Shown here: piece by piece, positions 25,286 to 34,038 of the stretch
How the letters are laid out: each line of letters starts with the position of its first letter
How positions within the stretch are numbered: position 1 is the first letter of the stretch
From: RBG-16-66-20 sp035308765
GTDB taxonomy: Bacteria; Pseudomonadota; Gammaproteobacteria; Burkholderiales; SG8-39
NCBI GenBank assembly: GCA_035308765.1
Contig: DATGGA010000011.1
Coordinates: forward strand, 1-64,000
Reading direction: 5' to 3'
DNA: 64,000 bases
Program-made: the position numbers and the translations under genes
The notes under the pieces: generated by a model
Database searches by the model: none
Told to the model about the DNA's origin: nothing
The model's input: only the letters and a program-made list of their open reading frames with translations

Positions 25286-26239
25286 ATGCCAACCTGCAAC
25301 ATAGCATTCGTCGGCGCTGGCAGCATGTCGCGCGAGCACATGCGCGCGTTCCGCGACGTGCCCGGCGCGCGGTTGGCGGGAGTCCACAGCCGGAGTTTGG
25401 CACGCGCCAGCGCGCTTGCAGCGGAATTCGGCGTTCCCGTCGTCGCGGATTCGGTCGCTGAGCTACATGCGAAGACAGGCGCGCGGCTGGTCGTCGTTTC
25501 GGTGCCCGAACTTGCAGCGAACGCCGTACTCAAGGATTGCTTCCGGCACGACTGGGCGGTGCTTGCGGAGAAGCCAGCCGGTTACAACGTTGCGGATGCC
25601 GAAGACATTCGTGCGGCAGCGATGAAGCAGCAACGGCGGGCGTACGTTGCCCTCAACCGCCGGCACTACTCTGCTACGCGCACCGCGGGCGACCTTCTCT
25701 CGACCGATGCAGGGGCGCGCTTCATCCGGATCCAGGACCAGCAGGATCAGGCCGCGGCGCTCGCGGCGGGCCAGCCCGCGAAAGTGGTCGAGAACTGGAT
25801 GTACGCCAATTCGATCCACGTGATCGACTACCTCGGCGTGTTCGGGCGCGGCAACGTCGTTTCCGTGCAGCCCGTCGTCGCCTGGGACCCGACGAGGCCA
25901 GGCACCGTGGTGGCGCGGATTTCGTTCTCCGGCGGCGACATCGGCCTGTACGAGGGCGTGTGGAACGGGCCGGGCCCCTGGGCGGTGACGGTGTCCACGG
26001 CTTCGCAGCGGCTGGAGATGCGCCCGCTGGAGCAGCTCGGGCTGCAGAAGCGAGGCGAGCGGCGCCTCGAGCCGCAGCCGGTGCACGAGTGGGACACGGC
26101 CTTCAAGGCGGGATTCCGCGCGCAGGCGCAGAAGGCGGTCGCGGCTGCGCTCGGGCAGCCGGCCGATCTGCCGACGCTCGACGACGCGCTGCGGTCTATG
26201 CGCCTGGTGGAGCGGATTTTCGCTGCGGGTCGATCCTGA
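25286..26239 (+). CDS. Gfo/Idh/MocA-family oxidoreductase
   Basis: A 317-residue oxidoreductase: NIAFVGAGSMSREHMRAF (NAD loop), the family motif VLAEKPAGYNV with its Lys, then LNRRHYSATR and NSIHVIDYLGVFG. It differs clearly from the family member at 17201-18157 and is again GC-rich. It probably acts on a nucleotide-activated or free sugar; the substrate is unknown. Its TGA is immediately followed by the polysialyltransferase-like gene, whose start may overlap it. Confidence 0.8.
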   Translation: MPTCNIAFVGAGSMSREHMRAFRDVPGARLAGVHSRSLARASALAAEFGVPVVADSVAELHAKTGARLVVVSVPELAANAVLKDCFRHDWAVLAEKPAGYNVADAEDIRAAAMKQQRRAYVALNRRHYSATRTAGDLLSTDAGARFIRIQDQQDQAAALAAGQPAKVVENWMYANSIHVIDYLGVFGRGNVVSVQPVVAWDPTRPGTVVARISFSGGDIGLYEGVWNGPGPWAVTVSTASQRLEMRPLEQLGLQKRGERRLEPQPVHEWDTAFKAGFRAQAQKAVAAALGQPADLPTLDDALRSMRLVERIFAAGRS

Positions 26240-26256
26240 TCCGCTGTCTCGTACAT

Positions 26257-27369
26257 TTGTATTCGCCGCCATATCTGCTGTCGGCGCTCGCGGCGCTTAC
26301 GACGCTGCACGGGCACAACGGTGCACGCGCCCGCATTCTGGTCCAGCTGCCGGGGGCTTCGGAATCCGCGCTCGCCGGGATTCTTGCCATCGTACGCGAG
26401 CTCGCCTCAGGGCATCCGGCGGTGGAGCAGGTGGACGGGATGACCGATCGGCAACTCGAGGCTTCCCCCATCGAGGCACTGCTCGGCGAGCACTACGACG
26501 AGTTCCTCTACGCGCACGACGGCACCGGGTCGGTGTGCAGGCGCCTTGCGGCGGCTTATCCCGCCGCGCGCAGGATCTGCATTGGCGACGCGCTCGGCAT
26601 GATTTATCCGGCCGATTTCCTGGCGGCCTATCGGCCTCGACGCCCATTCGCGCTTGGGGATTGGATGCGCGCGACTGTCGGCGCTATCGGGCTGCGTTCT
26701 CGTGAACTGAATCCCATCGTGCCGCAGAAGGCCGCCCTGGTCCTCCCGGTGGATCCTTCCGGACGCGGCCTGGCTGGCCTGGAACTGGTCTGCTGCCCGA
26801 AGCGGGAATTCCTCGACGCCGTGAACCATTGCCACGCCAATGCGCGTGCATTGCGTGAATACATGTCGGGATTGCTGCTGCGCTTCGATGGGCGCAAGCG
26901 CTACCTGATGCTTACCGAGACCTACGCCGAAGCGGGCCACCTGCCGCCCACCCGCGAGATCGACATGTACGCCGAGATCGTGCGCAAGCACTGCACGCCG
27001 GGCAGCGTGGTTCTGATAAAGCCGCATCCGCTCGAATCTACGGGGAAGGCCGAGCGCATCGCCCGGGCCACCGGTGGCGGCTACGAGGTCGTTGGCATCG
27101 AACCAATGTTCGGCCGCTATCCGATCGAGGTCTGGGAAGAATTGGTGCGCGGCTGCACCGTGATTTCCTCGGCGTATCCGGTGCTGTCGCTAAAATATAC
27201 CCACGGAATTGACGTGGTCCAGCCAATGGACGAAGCAATGATCGAGCGATGGATCGACCCGGCTTTTCGGCGCTGGGCCCGCGATAGCCTGCAACTGTAC
27301 ATGGAGCCGCTTGAGCGGCTCAAGTCGTGGGATGGACGCAGCGTGCTCTGGCCACCGGAGCGAGCGTGA
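26257..27369 (+). CDS. Polysialyltransferase-like glycosyltransferase (candidate legionaminyltransferase)
   Basis: About 370 residues. It carries three landmarks of bacterial sialyl-/polysialyltransferases: an acidic-Gly motif (HDGTGS, Asp88), an HP motif (IKPHPLES, His257) and an S motif (VISSAYPVLSLKY, Ser304-Ser305). These bind CMP and the acceptor in that family. With a full CMP-legionaminic acid pathway upstream, it is a good candidate for the transferase or polymerase using that donor. The start is unclear: TTG 26257 is the only standard start, but the first beta-strand (ILIRCLVHLY) begins before it, and CTG 26236 would overlap the preceding stop as CTGA. Confidence 0.75.
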   Translation: MYSPPYLLSALAALTTLHGHNGARARILVQLPGASESALAGILAIVRELASGHPAVEQVDGMTDRQLEASPIEALLGEHYDEFLYAHDGTGSVCRRLAAAYPAARRICIGDALGMIYPADFLAAYRPRRPFALGDWMRATVGAIGLRSRELNPIVPQKAALVLPVDPSGRGLAGLELVCCPKREFLDAVNHCHANARALREYMSGLLLRFDGRKRYLMLTETYAEAGHLPPTREIDMYAEIVRKHCTPGSVVLIKPHPLESTGKAERIARATGGGYEVVGIEPMFGRYPIEVWEELVRGCTVISSAYPVLSLKYTHGIDVVQPMDEAMIERWIDPAFRRWARDSLQLYMEPLERLKSWDGRSVLWPPERA

Positions 27370-28004
27370 TCGGTGCGCTGTTCCGCCGCGTGGTCCGCGT
27401 GCTGCGCGCGCAGAGTTCGTGGTCGACGTTCCGCGACTACGTGTCGGTGCATGCCACCGCGCTCGTCGATGCCAGCGCGGCGGTGAACGTGCTGAATCCG
27501 CCGGCCGACGCGGTCGAGTTGCTGCGGATCGGGGAAGGAAGCCACGTCTTCTGCACTTTCTCCATCCTGAGACCGGAAGCAAGAATCCGCGTCGGTGCGC
27601 GCTGCCAGCTCGGCTCGTCGCATCTCGCCAGCGCCGCCGCGATCGACGTCGGTGACGACGTGATCATGTCGTGGGGCGTGACGGTGCTCGATTCGGACAA
27701 TCATTCGCCTTACTGGGCGGAGCGAAACGGCGACGTCGAGCGCGGCAGGCGGGGTTACGTGGAAACCGGTGGACGCGACATCGCGCGGCATCACGACTGG
27801 TCCCGCGTGGGCATGGCGCCGATCCGCATCGGCAACAAGGCGTTCATCGGCTGCAACGTCATCATTCTCAAGGGTGTCACGGTCGGCGAAGGCGCGATCG
27901 TCGGGGCCGGCAGCGTGGTGACGCACGACATCAAGCCCTGGCACGTGGCGGCCGGTAATCCCTGCCGCGAACTGCGGGCGATCGAGCCGGCGCGCCCGAC
28001 GTGA
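27366..28004 (+). CDS. Hexapeptide-repeat (LbH) acyltransferase
   Basis: A 212-residue left-handed beta-helix acetyltransferase of the maltose/galactoside O-acetyltransferase type. It has IDVGDDVIMSWGVTVLDSDNH (conserved His-containing turn), PIRIGNKAFIGCNVIILKGV, GAIVGAGSVVTHDI and VAAGNPCREL. It probably O- or N-acetylates a sugar. The start is GTG 27366, overlapping the previous stop (GTGA), and its own stop overlaps the next GTG. The N-terminal 25 residues are basic and amphipathic. Confidence 0.85.
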   Translation: MIGALFRRVVRVLRAQSSWSTFRDYVSVHATALVDASAAVNVLNPPADAVELLRIGEGSHVFCTFSILRPEARIRVGARCQLGSSHLASAAAIDVGDDVIMSWGVTVLDSDNHSPYWAERNGDVERGRRGYVETGGRDIARHHDWSRVGMAPIRIGNKAFIGCNVIILKGVTVGEGAIVGAGSVVTHDIKPWHVAAGNPCRELRAIEPARPT

Positions 28005-28867
28005 GGGCGCTGGTCACCGGCGCGAACGGTTTCGTCGGTTCCGCGCTGCTGCGCGCAGCGGCGGCCGCGGGCATCGAGGCGACCGGGATCACGCGCCGCG
28101 AGACGGATTACACGCCGCGTTCCATTGCGTCCCTAGTCGAGGCGTCGAGGGCGGATTTCGTGTTTCACGGCGCGGGTTCGGCGTCGGTCGCCGCGTCGAT
28201 GCAGGACCCGGCCGCCGACTTCGCCTCGTCGGTCGACCTGTTCGCGCGGGTGCTCGAGGGCGTGCGGCTCAGTTCGCACCGGCCGCGGGTGATTTTTCCG
28301 TCGAGCGCGGCGGTCTACGGCAATGCGCCGCGGCAGCCGATTGGCGAGGACACGCCGCCGGCGCCGATATCTGCCTACGGCTTCCACAAGGAGATGTGCG
28401 AGCGGCTCGCCGCGGAATACGCCGCCTGCTTCAGCGTGCCCGCGCTGGCCGTGCGCATTTTCTCGCTGTTCGGCAGTGGACAGCGCCGCCTGCTGGTATG
28501 GGAGCTGTTCCGCCAGTATCGCGAGTCGGCCGAGGTGGCGCTGGCCGGGACGGGCGAGGAGGAGCGCGACTACCTGCACGTGGACGACTGCGCGGCGCTG
28601 GTCTGGCGCTGCGCCGGATCCGTACAGCAGGAATTCGCCGTGCTCAACATGGCCAGCGGCATATCGGTCAGAGTGGCGGACCTCGCAAGGCGCATGGGCA
28701 GCGTCCTCTCCAGCGCGAAGACGGTTTCGTGCCGCGGGCGGAGGAGCGTGGGCGACCCCGTGCTCTGGCGGGCCGAGGTGACACGCCTGCGGACGCTGGT
28801 TCCCGGTTTTGCGGCACCGGACCTCGACGCGCGGTTGCGGGAGGTGCTCGCCGCGTGGTCGCAATGA
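28001..28867 (+). CDS. NAD-dependent epimerase/dehydratase
   Basis: A 288-residue extended SDR: RALVTGANGFVGSALLRA, SSAAVYGNAP, YGFHKEMCE (Tyr-x3-Lys, catalytic), RIFSLFGSGQRR and DYLHVDDCA. The length and motifs fit a nucleotide-sugar 4-epimerase or 4-reductase, but the exact reaction cannot be deduced. The start is GTG 28001 (GTGA overlap with the acetyltransferase). It overlaps the next glycosyltransferase by 4 bp. Confidence 0.8.
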   Translation: MRALVTGANGFVGSALLRAAAAAGIEATGITRRETDYTPRSIASLVEASRADFVFHGAGSASVAASMQDPAADFASSVDLFARVLEGVRLSSHRPRVIFPSSAAVYGNAPRQPIGEDTPPAPISAYGFHKEMCERLAAEYAACFSVPALAVRIFSLFGSGQRRLLVWELFRQYRESAEVALAGTGEEERDYLHVDDCAALVWRCAGSVQQEFAVLNMASGISVRVADLARRMGSVLSSAKTVSCRGRRSVGDPVLWRAEVTRLRTLVPGFAAPDLDARLREVLAAWSQ

Positions 28868-30066
28868 GGGTGCTCGTCGCGGGGGATCCGCGCAGCATTC
28901 ATACCGCGCGTTTCGCCGAATTGCTGGCCGAACTCGGCCATGAAGTGCATGTTTTCTCCGTGGAACTGCATTACGCACAGGAAGAGCACCTCCGGAACGT
29001 GACGCTGCACGTCCCTGTCGCCTACCTGCCTGCGGAAAACGGCAACACGGTGCTCGGCGCCTATCCGTGGACGGCCGCGCTGTGCCGCCCCCGGCTGCTG
29101 CGTCGGGTACTGGAACGCGCCCTGTACGCCGACGCGATTCCGGGCAGGACGCGGCGCGGCGCGGACCTCGCCCGCCTGATTGGCGAGCTCCGGCCCGGAG
29201 TAGTGTTCTCGCTGAAAATGCAGAATGAGGGCTACACCGCCGCCGATGCCCGCGCGCTCGGGCCGTTTGGCGCGCCATGGGTGCATTTCACGTGGGGCAC
29301 CGACATCGAATTTTTCGGCAAGCATCCCGCGTTCGCCCCCGGCCACTTGCCGCTGATCCGCCGGCTGCTGGCGTCCTGCGATTTCCATATCGCCGACACG
29401 GAGCGCGACCTCGCGGCTGCGGCGGCGCTCGGCTTCAAGGGGCGCACGCTGGGCTCGATGCCCGCGATGGGAGGGTTCGACATGGCGATGCTGCGCCGGC
29501 TGCGCGCCGAGTCGCCGGCCCGGCGCGACGTCATTTTGGTGAAGGGGCGGCAGGGCGGATACGTAGGCAAAGCGCTGAGGGTGATCGAAGCGATGCGGCT
29601 TCGCCCGGAGGCCATCCGGCCCTGGCGCGTGCGCGTCTTCATGGCGACGGATGACGTCGCGGCGGCCGCGCGCCGGCTCGCAGGCGAGGCTGGAGTGGAT
29701 TGCGAAGTCCTGCCGCGCATGCCGTACGAAGAGCTGCTGCGCTGGTACGGGCGCGCCGCGATCGCCGTGTCCGCCACCGACGTGGACGGCACGCCGGGTT
29801 TCCTGCTCGAGGCGATGGCGATGGGGGCATTCCCGGTGCATTCGGACATGGCCTCTCTCAGGGAGTGGGTGGAGCACGGCGTGAACGGCCTGCTCTTCCC
29901 GGTGGACGACGTCGGCGCGCTTGCGGCTTGCCTGGAGCAGGCCCTCGCCGACGCTGCGCTGCGCGATCACGCGGCGCGCGCCAATTTCGCGCTGATCGAA
30001 AAGCGCGCCGACCGCGAGCGGCTGCGCGAGCGTCTGGCGGGCTGGCTCGCCGCCGCCGCGGCATGA
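28864..30066 (+). CDS. Glycosyltransferase family 4 protein
   Basis: A 400-residue GT-B enzyme. The N-terminal domain starts MRVLVAGDPRSIHTARFAELL, with HFTWGTDIEFF in its acceptor side. The C-terminal donor domain has LPRMPYEELLRWYGRAAIAV and GTPGFLLEAMAMGAFPV (EX7E-like donor motif), then EHGVNGLLFPVDD. It transfers an unidentified sugar to the growing repeat unit at the inner membrane's cytoplasmic face. The start is ATG 28864. Confidence 0.87.
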   Translation: MRVLVAGDPRSIHTARFAELLAELGHEVHVFSVELHYAQEEHLRNVTLHVPVAYLPAENGNTVLGAYPWTAALCRPRLLRRVLERALYADAIPGRTRRGADLARLIGELRPGVVFSLKMQNEGYTAADARALGPFGAPWVHFTWGTDIEFFGKHPAFAPGHLPLIRRLLASCDFHIADTERDLAAAAALGFKGRTLGSMPAMGGFDMAMLRRLRAESPARRDVILVKGRQGGYVGKALRVIEAMRLRPEAIRPWRVRVFMATDDVAAAARRLAGEAGVDCEVLPRMPYEELLRWYGRAAIAVSATDVDGTPGFLLEAMAMGAFPVHSDMASLREWVEHGVNGLLFPVDDVGALAACLEQALADAALRDHAARANFALIEKRADRERLRERLAGWLAAAAA

Positions 30067-30968
30067 GCGTGACGCCGCCCGTCTCCATCGTAGTCCCCGC
30101 GTACAACCAGGCGGCGTATCTCGATGAGGCAATCGGCAGCGTGCTTGCGCAGACGGGTCCGCAGGTCGAACTGATCGTCCTCGACGACGGCTCGACGGAT
30201 GCCACGCGCCGCGTGCTCGAAAAATACGCCGGCAGGTTTCACTGGGAATCGCAGGCCAACATGGGTCAGGCGGCGACCCTGAACAAAGGCTGGGCAATGG
30301 CCAGCGGCGGGATTCTCGGATACCTCAGCGCGGACGACTATTTGCGTCCGGATGCGGTGCGGCGCGCGTTTGACACGCTCGCGGCAAGTCCGGAGGCGGT
30401 GCTGGTGTACCCGGATTTTGAGCAGGTGGACGAGCACTCGAAAACAATCAATGTCGTCCGTACACCCGAGTTCGACTATGCCGACATGGTGCTGAAGGCG
30501 GTATGCCCGCCGGGGCCGGGGGCTTTCTTCCGGCGATCGGCGTATGCGGCGGCGGGCGGGTGGAATCCCGAGCTGCGCCGCATCCCGGATTTTGAATTCT
30601 GGCTGCGGCTCGGCCTGGCCGGCCCTTTCCGCCGCATCCCGGAAGTGCTGGCCTGCTACCGGGTACACGGCGCTTCGCAGTCGTTCTCCGCAGTGGACGA
30701 GGCGCGCGCCGACGAGATCATCGGCGCCATCGGCGCGGTGCTGTCGAATCCGAAAATGCCCGGGAACATTCGCCGGCGCCGCGCGCAAGCCGAGGCGAAC
30801 GCCCTGCTGCACGCGGCGCGTCTGCACCTGCTTTCCGGACGCGCTGCCAACGCGCTCGCCAGAATCGCGGCCGCGGTCCGCGCTGATCCGCTCGCCGCGC
30901 TTCGCCCGCCCGGCTACCGGCTTATTCTCGGCGGTTTGTGGTGGAGGCTCCGCGGTGCGGGAACATAG
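30063..30968 (+). CDS. Glycosyltransferase family 2 protein
   Basis: A 301-residue GT-A enzyme: VSIVVPAYNQAAYLDEAIGS, LIVLDDGSTDATRRVLEKY, LSADDYLRPDAV (DxD-type metal motif) and PDFEFWLRLGLAG (acceptor-side acidic motif). No transmembrane segments. It overlaps the GT4 gene by 4 bp and ends 3 bp before the WbjC-like reductase gene. Donor and acceptor are unknown. Confidence 0.87.
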   Translation: MSVTPPVSIVVPAYNQAAYLDEAIGSVLAQTGPQVELIVLDDGSTDATRRVLEKYAGRFHWESQANMGQAATLNKGWAMASGGILGYLSADDYLRPDAVRRAFDTLAASPEAVLVYPDFEQVDEHSKTINVVRTPEFDYADMVLKAVCPPGPGAFFRRSAYAAAGGWNPELRRIPDFEFWLRLGLAGPFRRIPEVLACYRVHGASQSFSAVDEARADEIIGAIGAVLSNPKMPGNIRRRRAQAEANALLHAARLHLLSGRAANALARIAAAVRADPLAALRPPGYRLILGGLWWRLRGAGT

Positions 30969-30971
30969 GCG

Positions 30972-31835
30972 ATGCGCGTCCTGATCTTCGGCGGCGACGG
31001 CATGCTCGGGCACCAGCTTCTCCGGCAGCTGGCGCGAAAGCACGAAACTCGCGCCACCTTGCGCCGCCCGCTCGGCGAATATTCGACGAATCTGTTTTCG
31101 TCCGCCAATGCCGTGGGAGGCGTAGACGTGCGCGATGCCGATGCAGTGCGCGAGGCGCTGCTGGTGTTCCGGCCGGATGCAGTGGTGAATGCAGCAGGTA
31201 TCGTGAAGCAGAGGGACGATGCCGAGGCGGAGGCTGCGAGCCAGGAAGTGAACGCTTCTTTTCCGCAGCGCCTGGCAGGCTTCTGCCGCGAGACCGGCGC
31301 CTACCTGGTTCATTTCAGCACCGACTGCGTTTTCTCCGGGCGCAAGGGCGCCTACACCGAGGCGGACTCGCCCGATCCGGTCGACCTGTATGGCCGCAGC
31401 AAGCTGCTCGGCGAAGTGGCGGGCGAGGGCTGCCTGACGCTGCGCACTTCGATGATCGGACCTGAACTGTCCCGCGAGAGCGGACTGCTAGAATGGTTCC
31501 TGGCACAAAAGGGGAGCGTCCAGGGCTACCGAAAGGCCGTGTTTTCCGGACTGACGACGCTTGAGCAGGCGCGGGTGATCGAACGCATTCTTGCGCATCA
31601 GCCCCGGATATCGGGCCTCTTCCACCTGTCTGCGGAACCCATTTCGAAACTCGACCTGCTACTGATGATCAAACGCCGATTCGGATTGAATGTGGAAATC
31701 GTCCCCGACGACCGCGTGGTCATCGACCGCAGCCTGGATTCAAAGCGTTTCCGCGACGCGACCGGCTACCGGCCGCCGTCCTGGGAACAGATGGTCGGTG
31801 AACTGGCGGGTGCGAAGCGGGGCGGCAACCGGTGA
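30972..31835 (+). CDS. RmlD-like reductase, WbjC/CapF role in UDP-L-FucNAc synthesis likely
   Basis: A 287-residue SDR resembling dTDP-4-dehydrorhamnose reductase: RVLIFGGDGMLGHQLL, NAAGIVKQRDDAE, STDCVFSGRKG, YGRSKLLGE (Tyr-x3-Lys) and TSMIGPEL. A second rfbD would be redundant with the one at 1228. The two genes after it look like WbjB and WbjD, so it is better read as the C4 reductase of the UDP-N-acetyl-L-fucosamine pathway. It is shorter than CapF, which carries an extra cupin domain absent here. It overlaps the next gene by 1-4 bp. Confidence 0.78.
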   Translation: MRVLIFGGDGMLGHQLLRQLARKHETRATLRRPLGEYSTNLFSSANAVGGVDVRDADAVREALLVFRPDAVVNAAGIVKQRDDAEAEAASQEVNASFPQRLAGFCRETGAYLVHFSTDCVFSGRKGAYTEADSPDPVDLYGRSKLLGEVAGEGCLTLRTSMIGPELSRESGLLEWFLAQKGSVQGYRKAVFSGLTTLEQARVIERILAHQPRISGLFHLSAEPISKLDLLLMIKRRFGLNVEIVPDDRVVIDRSLDSKRFRDATGYRPPSWEQMVGELAGAKRGGNR

Positions 31836-32896
31836 TGCTGAAAGACAAGGTCGTGCTGGTCACCGGCGGCACCGGCTCGATGGGCCAGACCCTGGTGCGC
31901 CGCTTGCTGACCGGCGAGTTCGGCGCGCCGCTCAAGGTCATCGTCTTTTCGCGCGACGAGGCGAAACAGCACGACATGCGCATGCGCTACCTGAACCGCT
32001 CGGTGACCACCGACGAGGTCATCTTCCGCAATTTCATGAGCGCGCTGGAATTCCGCATCGGCGACGTGCGCGACTACGCCGCGGTCTGTTCCGCGGTGCG
32101 CGGCGCGGACATCGTGGTGAACGCAGCGGCGCTCAAGCAGGTGCCGACCTGCGAGTACTTCCCGCAGCAGGCAATCGCCACGAACTGCGAGGGACCCGCC
32201 AACATCGTGCGCGCGATCCGCGAGCACGCCTACCCGGTGCAGGCAGTGATCGGCATCAGCACCGACAAGGCGTGCAAGCCGGTCAACGTGATGGGCATGA
32301 CCAAAGCCCTGCAGGAGCGGATATTCATTTCCGCGAACGTGCTCAATCCGGAGACGCGCTTCATCTGCGTGCGCTACGGCAACGTGCTGGCGTCGCGCGG
32401 CTCGGTGATTCCGCTGTTCCTCGACCAGATCAGGCGCGGCGGCCCGCTGACCCTCACGGTGCCGGGCATGACGCGCTTCCTGCTGTCGCTCGACCAGGCG
32501 GTGGATACGGTGTTTGCCGCTCTCAAGGGCGCGCGCGCGGGCGAAACCTTCATTCCCAGGGCGCCATCGGCGACGGTCGCGGGAATCGCCAGGGCGCTGG
32601 TCGGAAAACGCCGGATCGAAACGCGCATTGTCGGCGTCCGGCCCGGGGAAAAGATGCACGAGATCCTGGTGTCGGAAGAGGAGGCGAACCACTGCTCCGC
32701 CCGCGGCGGCTACTACGTGATCCAGCCGATGCTGCCGGAACTGCGCCGGGCGAAAAGCCAGCCGCGCGCCCTCGAGCGGGAGTACAGCTCGGCGAACCAT
32801 GTGCTTAGCGCGAAAGACACCGCCGGCCTGCTGCGCCGGCACGGCCTGATGCCGGAGCAGACCGCGGCCGCCCAAGACGCGGAACTGATCCGCTGA
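31835..32896 (+). CDS. wbjB: UDP-GlcNAc 4,6-dehydratase/5-epimerase, WbjB/CapE-like
   Basis: A 353-residue polysaccharide SDR: KVVLVTGGTGSMGQTLVRRL, FSRDEAKQHDMR, NAAALKQVPTCEYFP, GISTDKACKPVNVMGMTKA, RYGNVLASRGSVIP and RPGEKMHE. The usual catalytic Tyr of the Tyr-x3-Lys pair is Met153 (Met-Gly-Met-Thr-Lys), a substitution I recall in CapE/WbjB enzymes. It starts UDP-L-FucNAc synthesis. ATG 31835 overlaps the previous TGA by one base; GTG 31832 (GTGA) is an equally plausible start. Confidence 0.88.
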   Translation: MLKDKVVLVTGGTGSMGQTLVRRLLTGEFGAPLKVIVFSRDEAKQHDMRMRYLNRSVTTDEVIFRNFMSALEFRIGDVRDYAAVCSAVRGADIVVNAAALKQVPTCEYFPQQAIATNCEGPANIVRAIREHAYPVQAVIGISTDKACKPVNVMGMTKALQERIFISANVLNPETRFICVRYGNVLASRGSVIPLFLDQIRRGGPLTLTVPGMTRFLLSLDQAVDTVFAALKGARAGETFIPRAPSATVAGIARALVGKRRIETRIVGVRPGEKMHEILVSEEEANHCSARGGYYVIQPMLPELRRAKSQPRALEREYSSANHVLSAKDTAGLLRRHGLMPEQTAAAQDAELIR

Positions 32897-32907
32897 CCCG
32901 CCCCGCC

Positions 32908-34038
32908 GTGCCGCTGAAAATCGCCACCATCGTTGGTACCCGACCCGAGATCGTCAAGCTCAGCTGCGTGATCCCGGCGCTCGACCGGGCGTTCCGCCAG
33001 GTGCTGATCCATACCGGCCAGAACTACGACTACGAGCTCAACCAAATATTTTTCGACGGCCTGGAGATCCGCAGGCCGGATCATTTCCTGGAGGCCGCGG
33101 GTGCCACGCCGATGGAGACGGTGGCGCAGATCCTGGCGCGCATCGATCCGGTCCTGAAGAAGGAATCGCCCGACGCCGTGCTGCTGCTCGGCGACACCAA
33201 CAGCTGCCTCGCCGCGATCGCGGCGAAGCGCCGGAAGATCCCGGTGTTCCACATGGAGGCCGGGAACCGCTGTTTCGACGAACGGGTTCCGGAGGAGATC
33301 AACCGGCGTATCGTCGACCACATCAGCGACATCAACCTGCCCTATTCGGAGCATGCGCGCCGCTACCTGATCGCGGAAGGCATCCGCCCCGAGACCATCA
33401 TCAAGACCGGCTCGCCGATGAAGCAGGTGATCGCTGCCCAGAAGCGCAAAATCGACGCTTCGCGGGCGCTGAAGCAGCTTGGGCTGACGCCAGGCCGCTT
33501 TTTCGTGGCCAGCGCCCATCGCGAGGAAACCGTGGATGAGCCCGCGCGGCTGAAATCCCTGCTTGCCGCGCTGGATGCGGTGGCCAGGCGGTGGAAGCTG
33601 CCGGTCCTGGTCTCGACCCATCCCCGCACACGGGAAAGGATCAGCCCGGCCGCGCGGCGAACGGTGCACCGGCTGGTCCGTTTCATCAAACCCCTTTCCT
33701 TTGCCGATTACATCCGGCTGCAGATGCGCTCGGCATGCGTGCTCTCGGACAGCGGCACCCTGACCGAGGAAGCCTCGATCCTGGGGTTTCCGGCGGTGAT
33801 GCTGCGCGACACTCACGAGCGGCCGGAAGGCATGGATCAGGGAACCGTGGTGATGTGCGGGCTCGATGCCGGCCGCGTGGTTGACGGGGTCGCAGCCATG
33901 ATGGAACGCTACAAGGATCCGGCGCGGCGCGCGGCGGTCGTGCCGGACTACGACGTGGACGATGTCGCGCTCAAGGTCGTGAACGCCATTCAGAGCTACA
34001 CGGACTACGTAGACCGCATCGTCTGGCGAAAACGCTGA
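32908..34038 (+). CDS. wbjD: Non-hydrolysing UDP-GlcNAc 2-epimerase family, WbjD-like
   Basis: A 376-residue GT-B-fold epimerase: KIATIVGTRPEIVKLS, HTGQNYDYELNQIFFD, LGDTNSCLA, FHMEAGNRCFDERVPEEINR, SAHREETVD and SDSGTLTEEASILGFP. The NYDYEL and FDERVPEEINRR segments fit WbjD/CapG better than housekeeping WecB. With the two preceding genes it completes UDP-L-FucNAc. The start is GTG 32908. The stop TGA shares its A with the ATG of the next gene. Confidence 0.87.
   Translation: MPLKIATIVGTRPEIVKLSCVIPALDRAFRQVLIHTGQNYDYELNQIFFDGLEIRRPDHFLEAAGATPMETVAQILARIDPVLKKESPDAVLLLGDTNSCLAAIAAKRRKIPVFHMEAGNRCFDERVPEEINRRIVDHISDINLPYSEHARRYLIAEGIRPETIIKTGSPMKQVIAAQKRKIDASRALKQLGLTPGRFFVASAHREETVDEPARLKSLLAALDAVARRWKLPVLVSTHPRTRERISPAARRTVHRLVRFIKPLSFADYIRLQMRSACVLSDSGTLTEEASILGFPAVMLRDTHERPEGMDQGTVVMCGLDAGRVVDGVAAMMERYKDPARRAAVVPDYDVDDVALKVVNAIQSYTDYVDRIVWRKR

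Noticed and set aside
30972..31835. Second rfbD (dTDP-4-dehydrorhamnose reductase)
   Set aside because: rfbD is already present at 1228-2082, and this gene is directly followed by WbjB- and WbjD-like genes, so the UDP-FucNAc role is the better fit.
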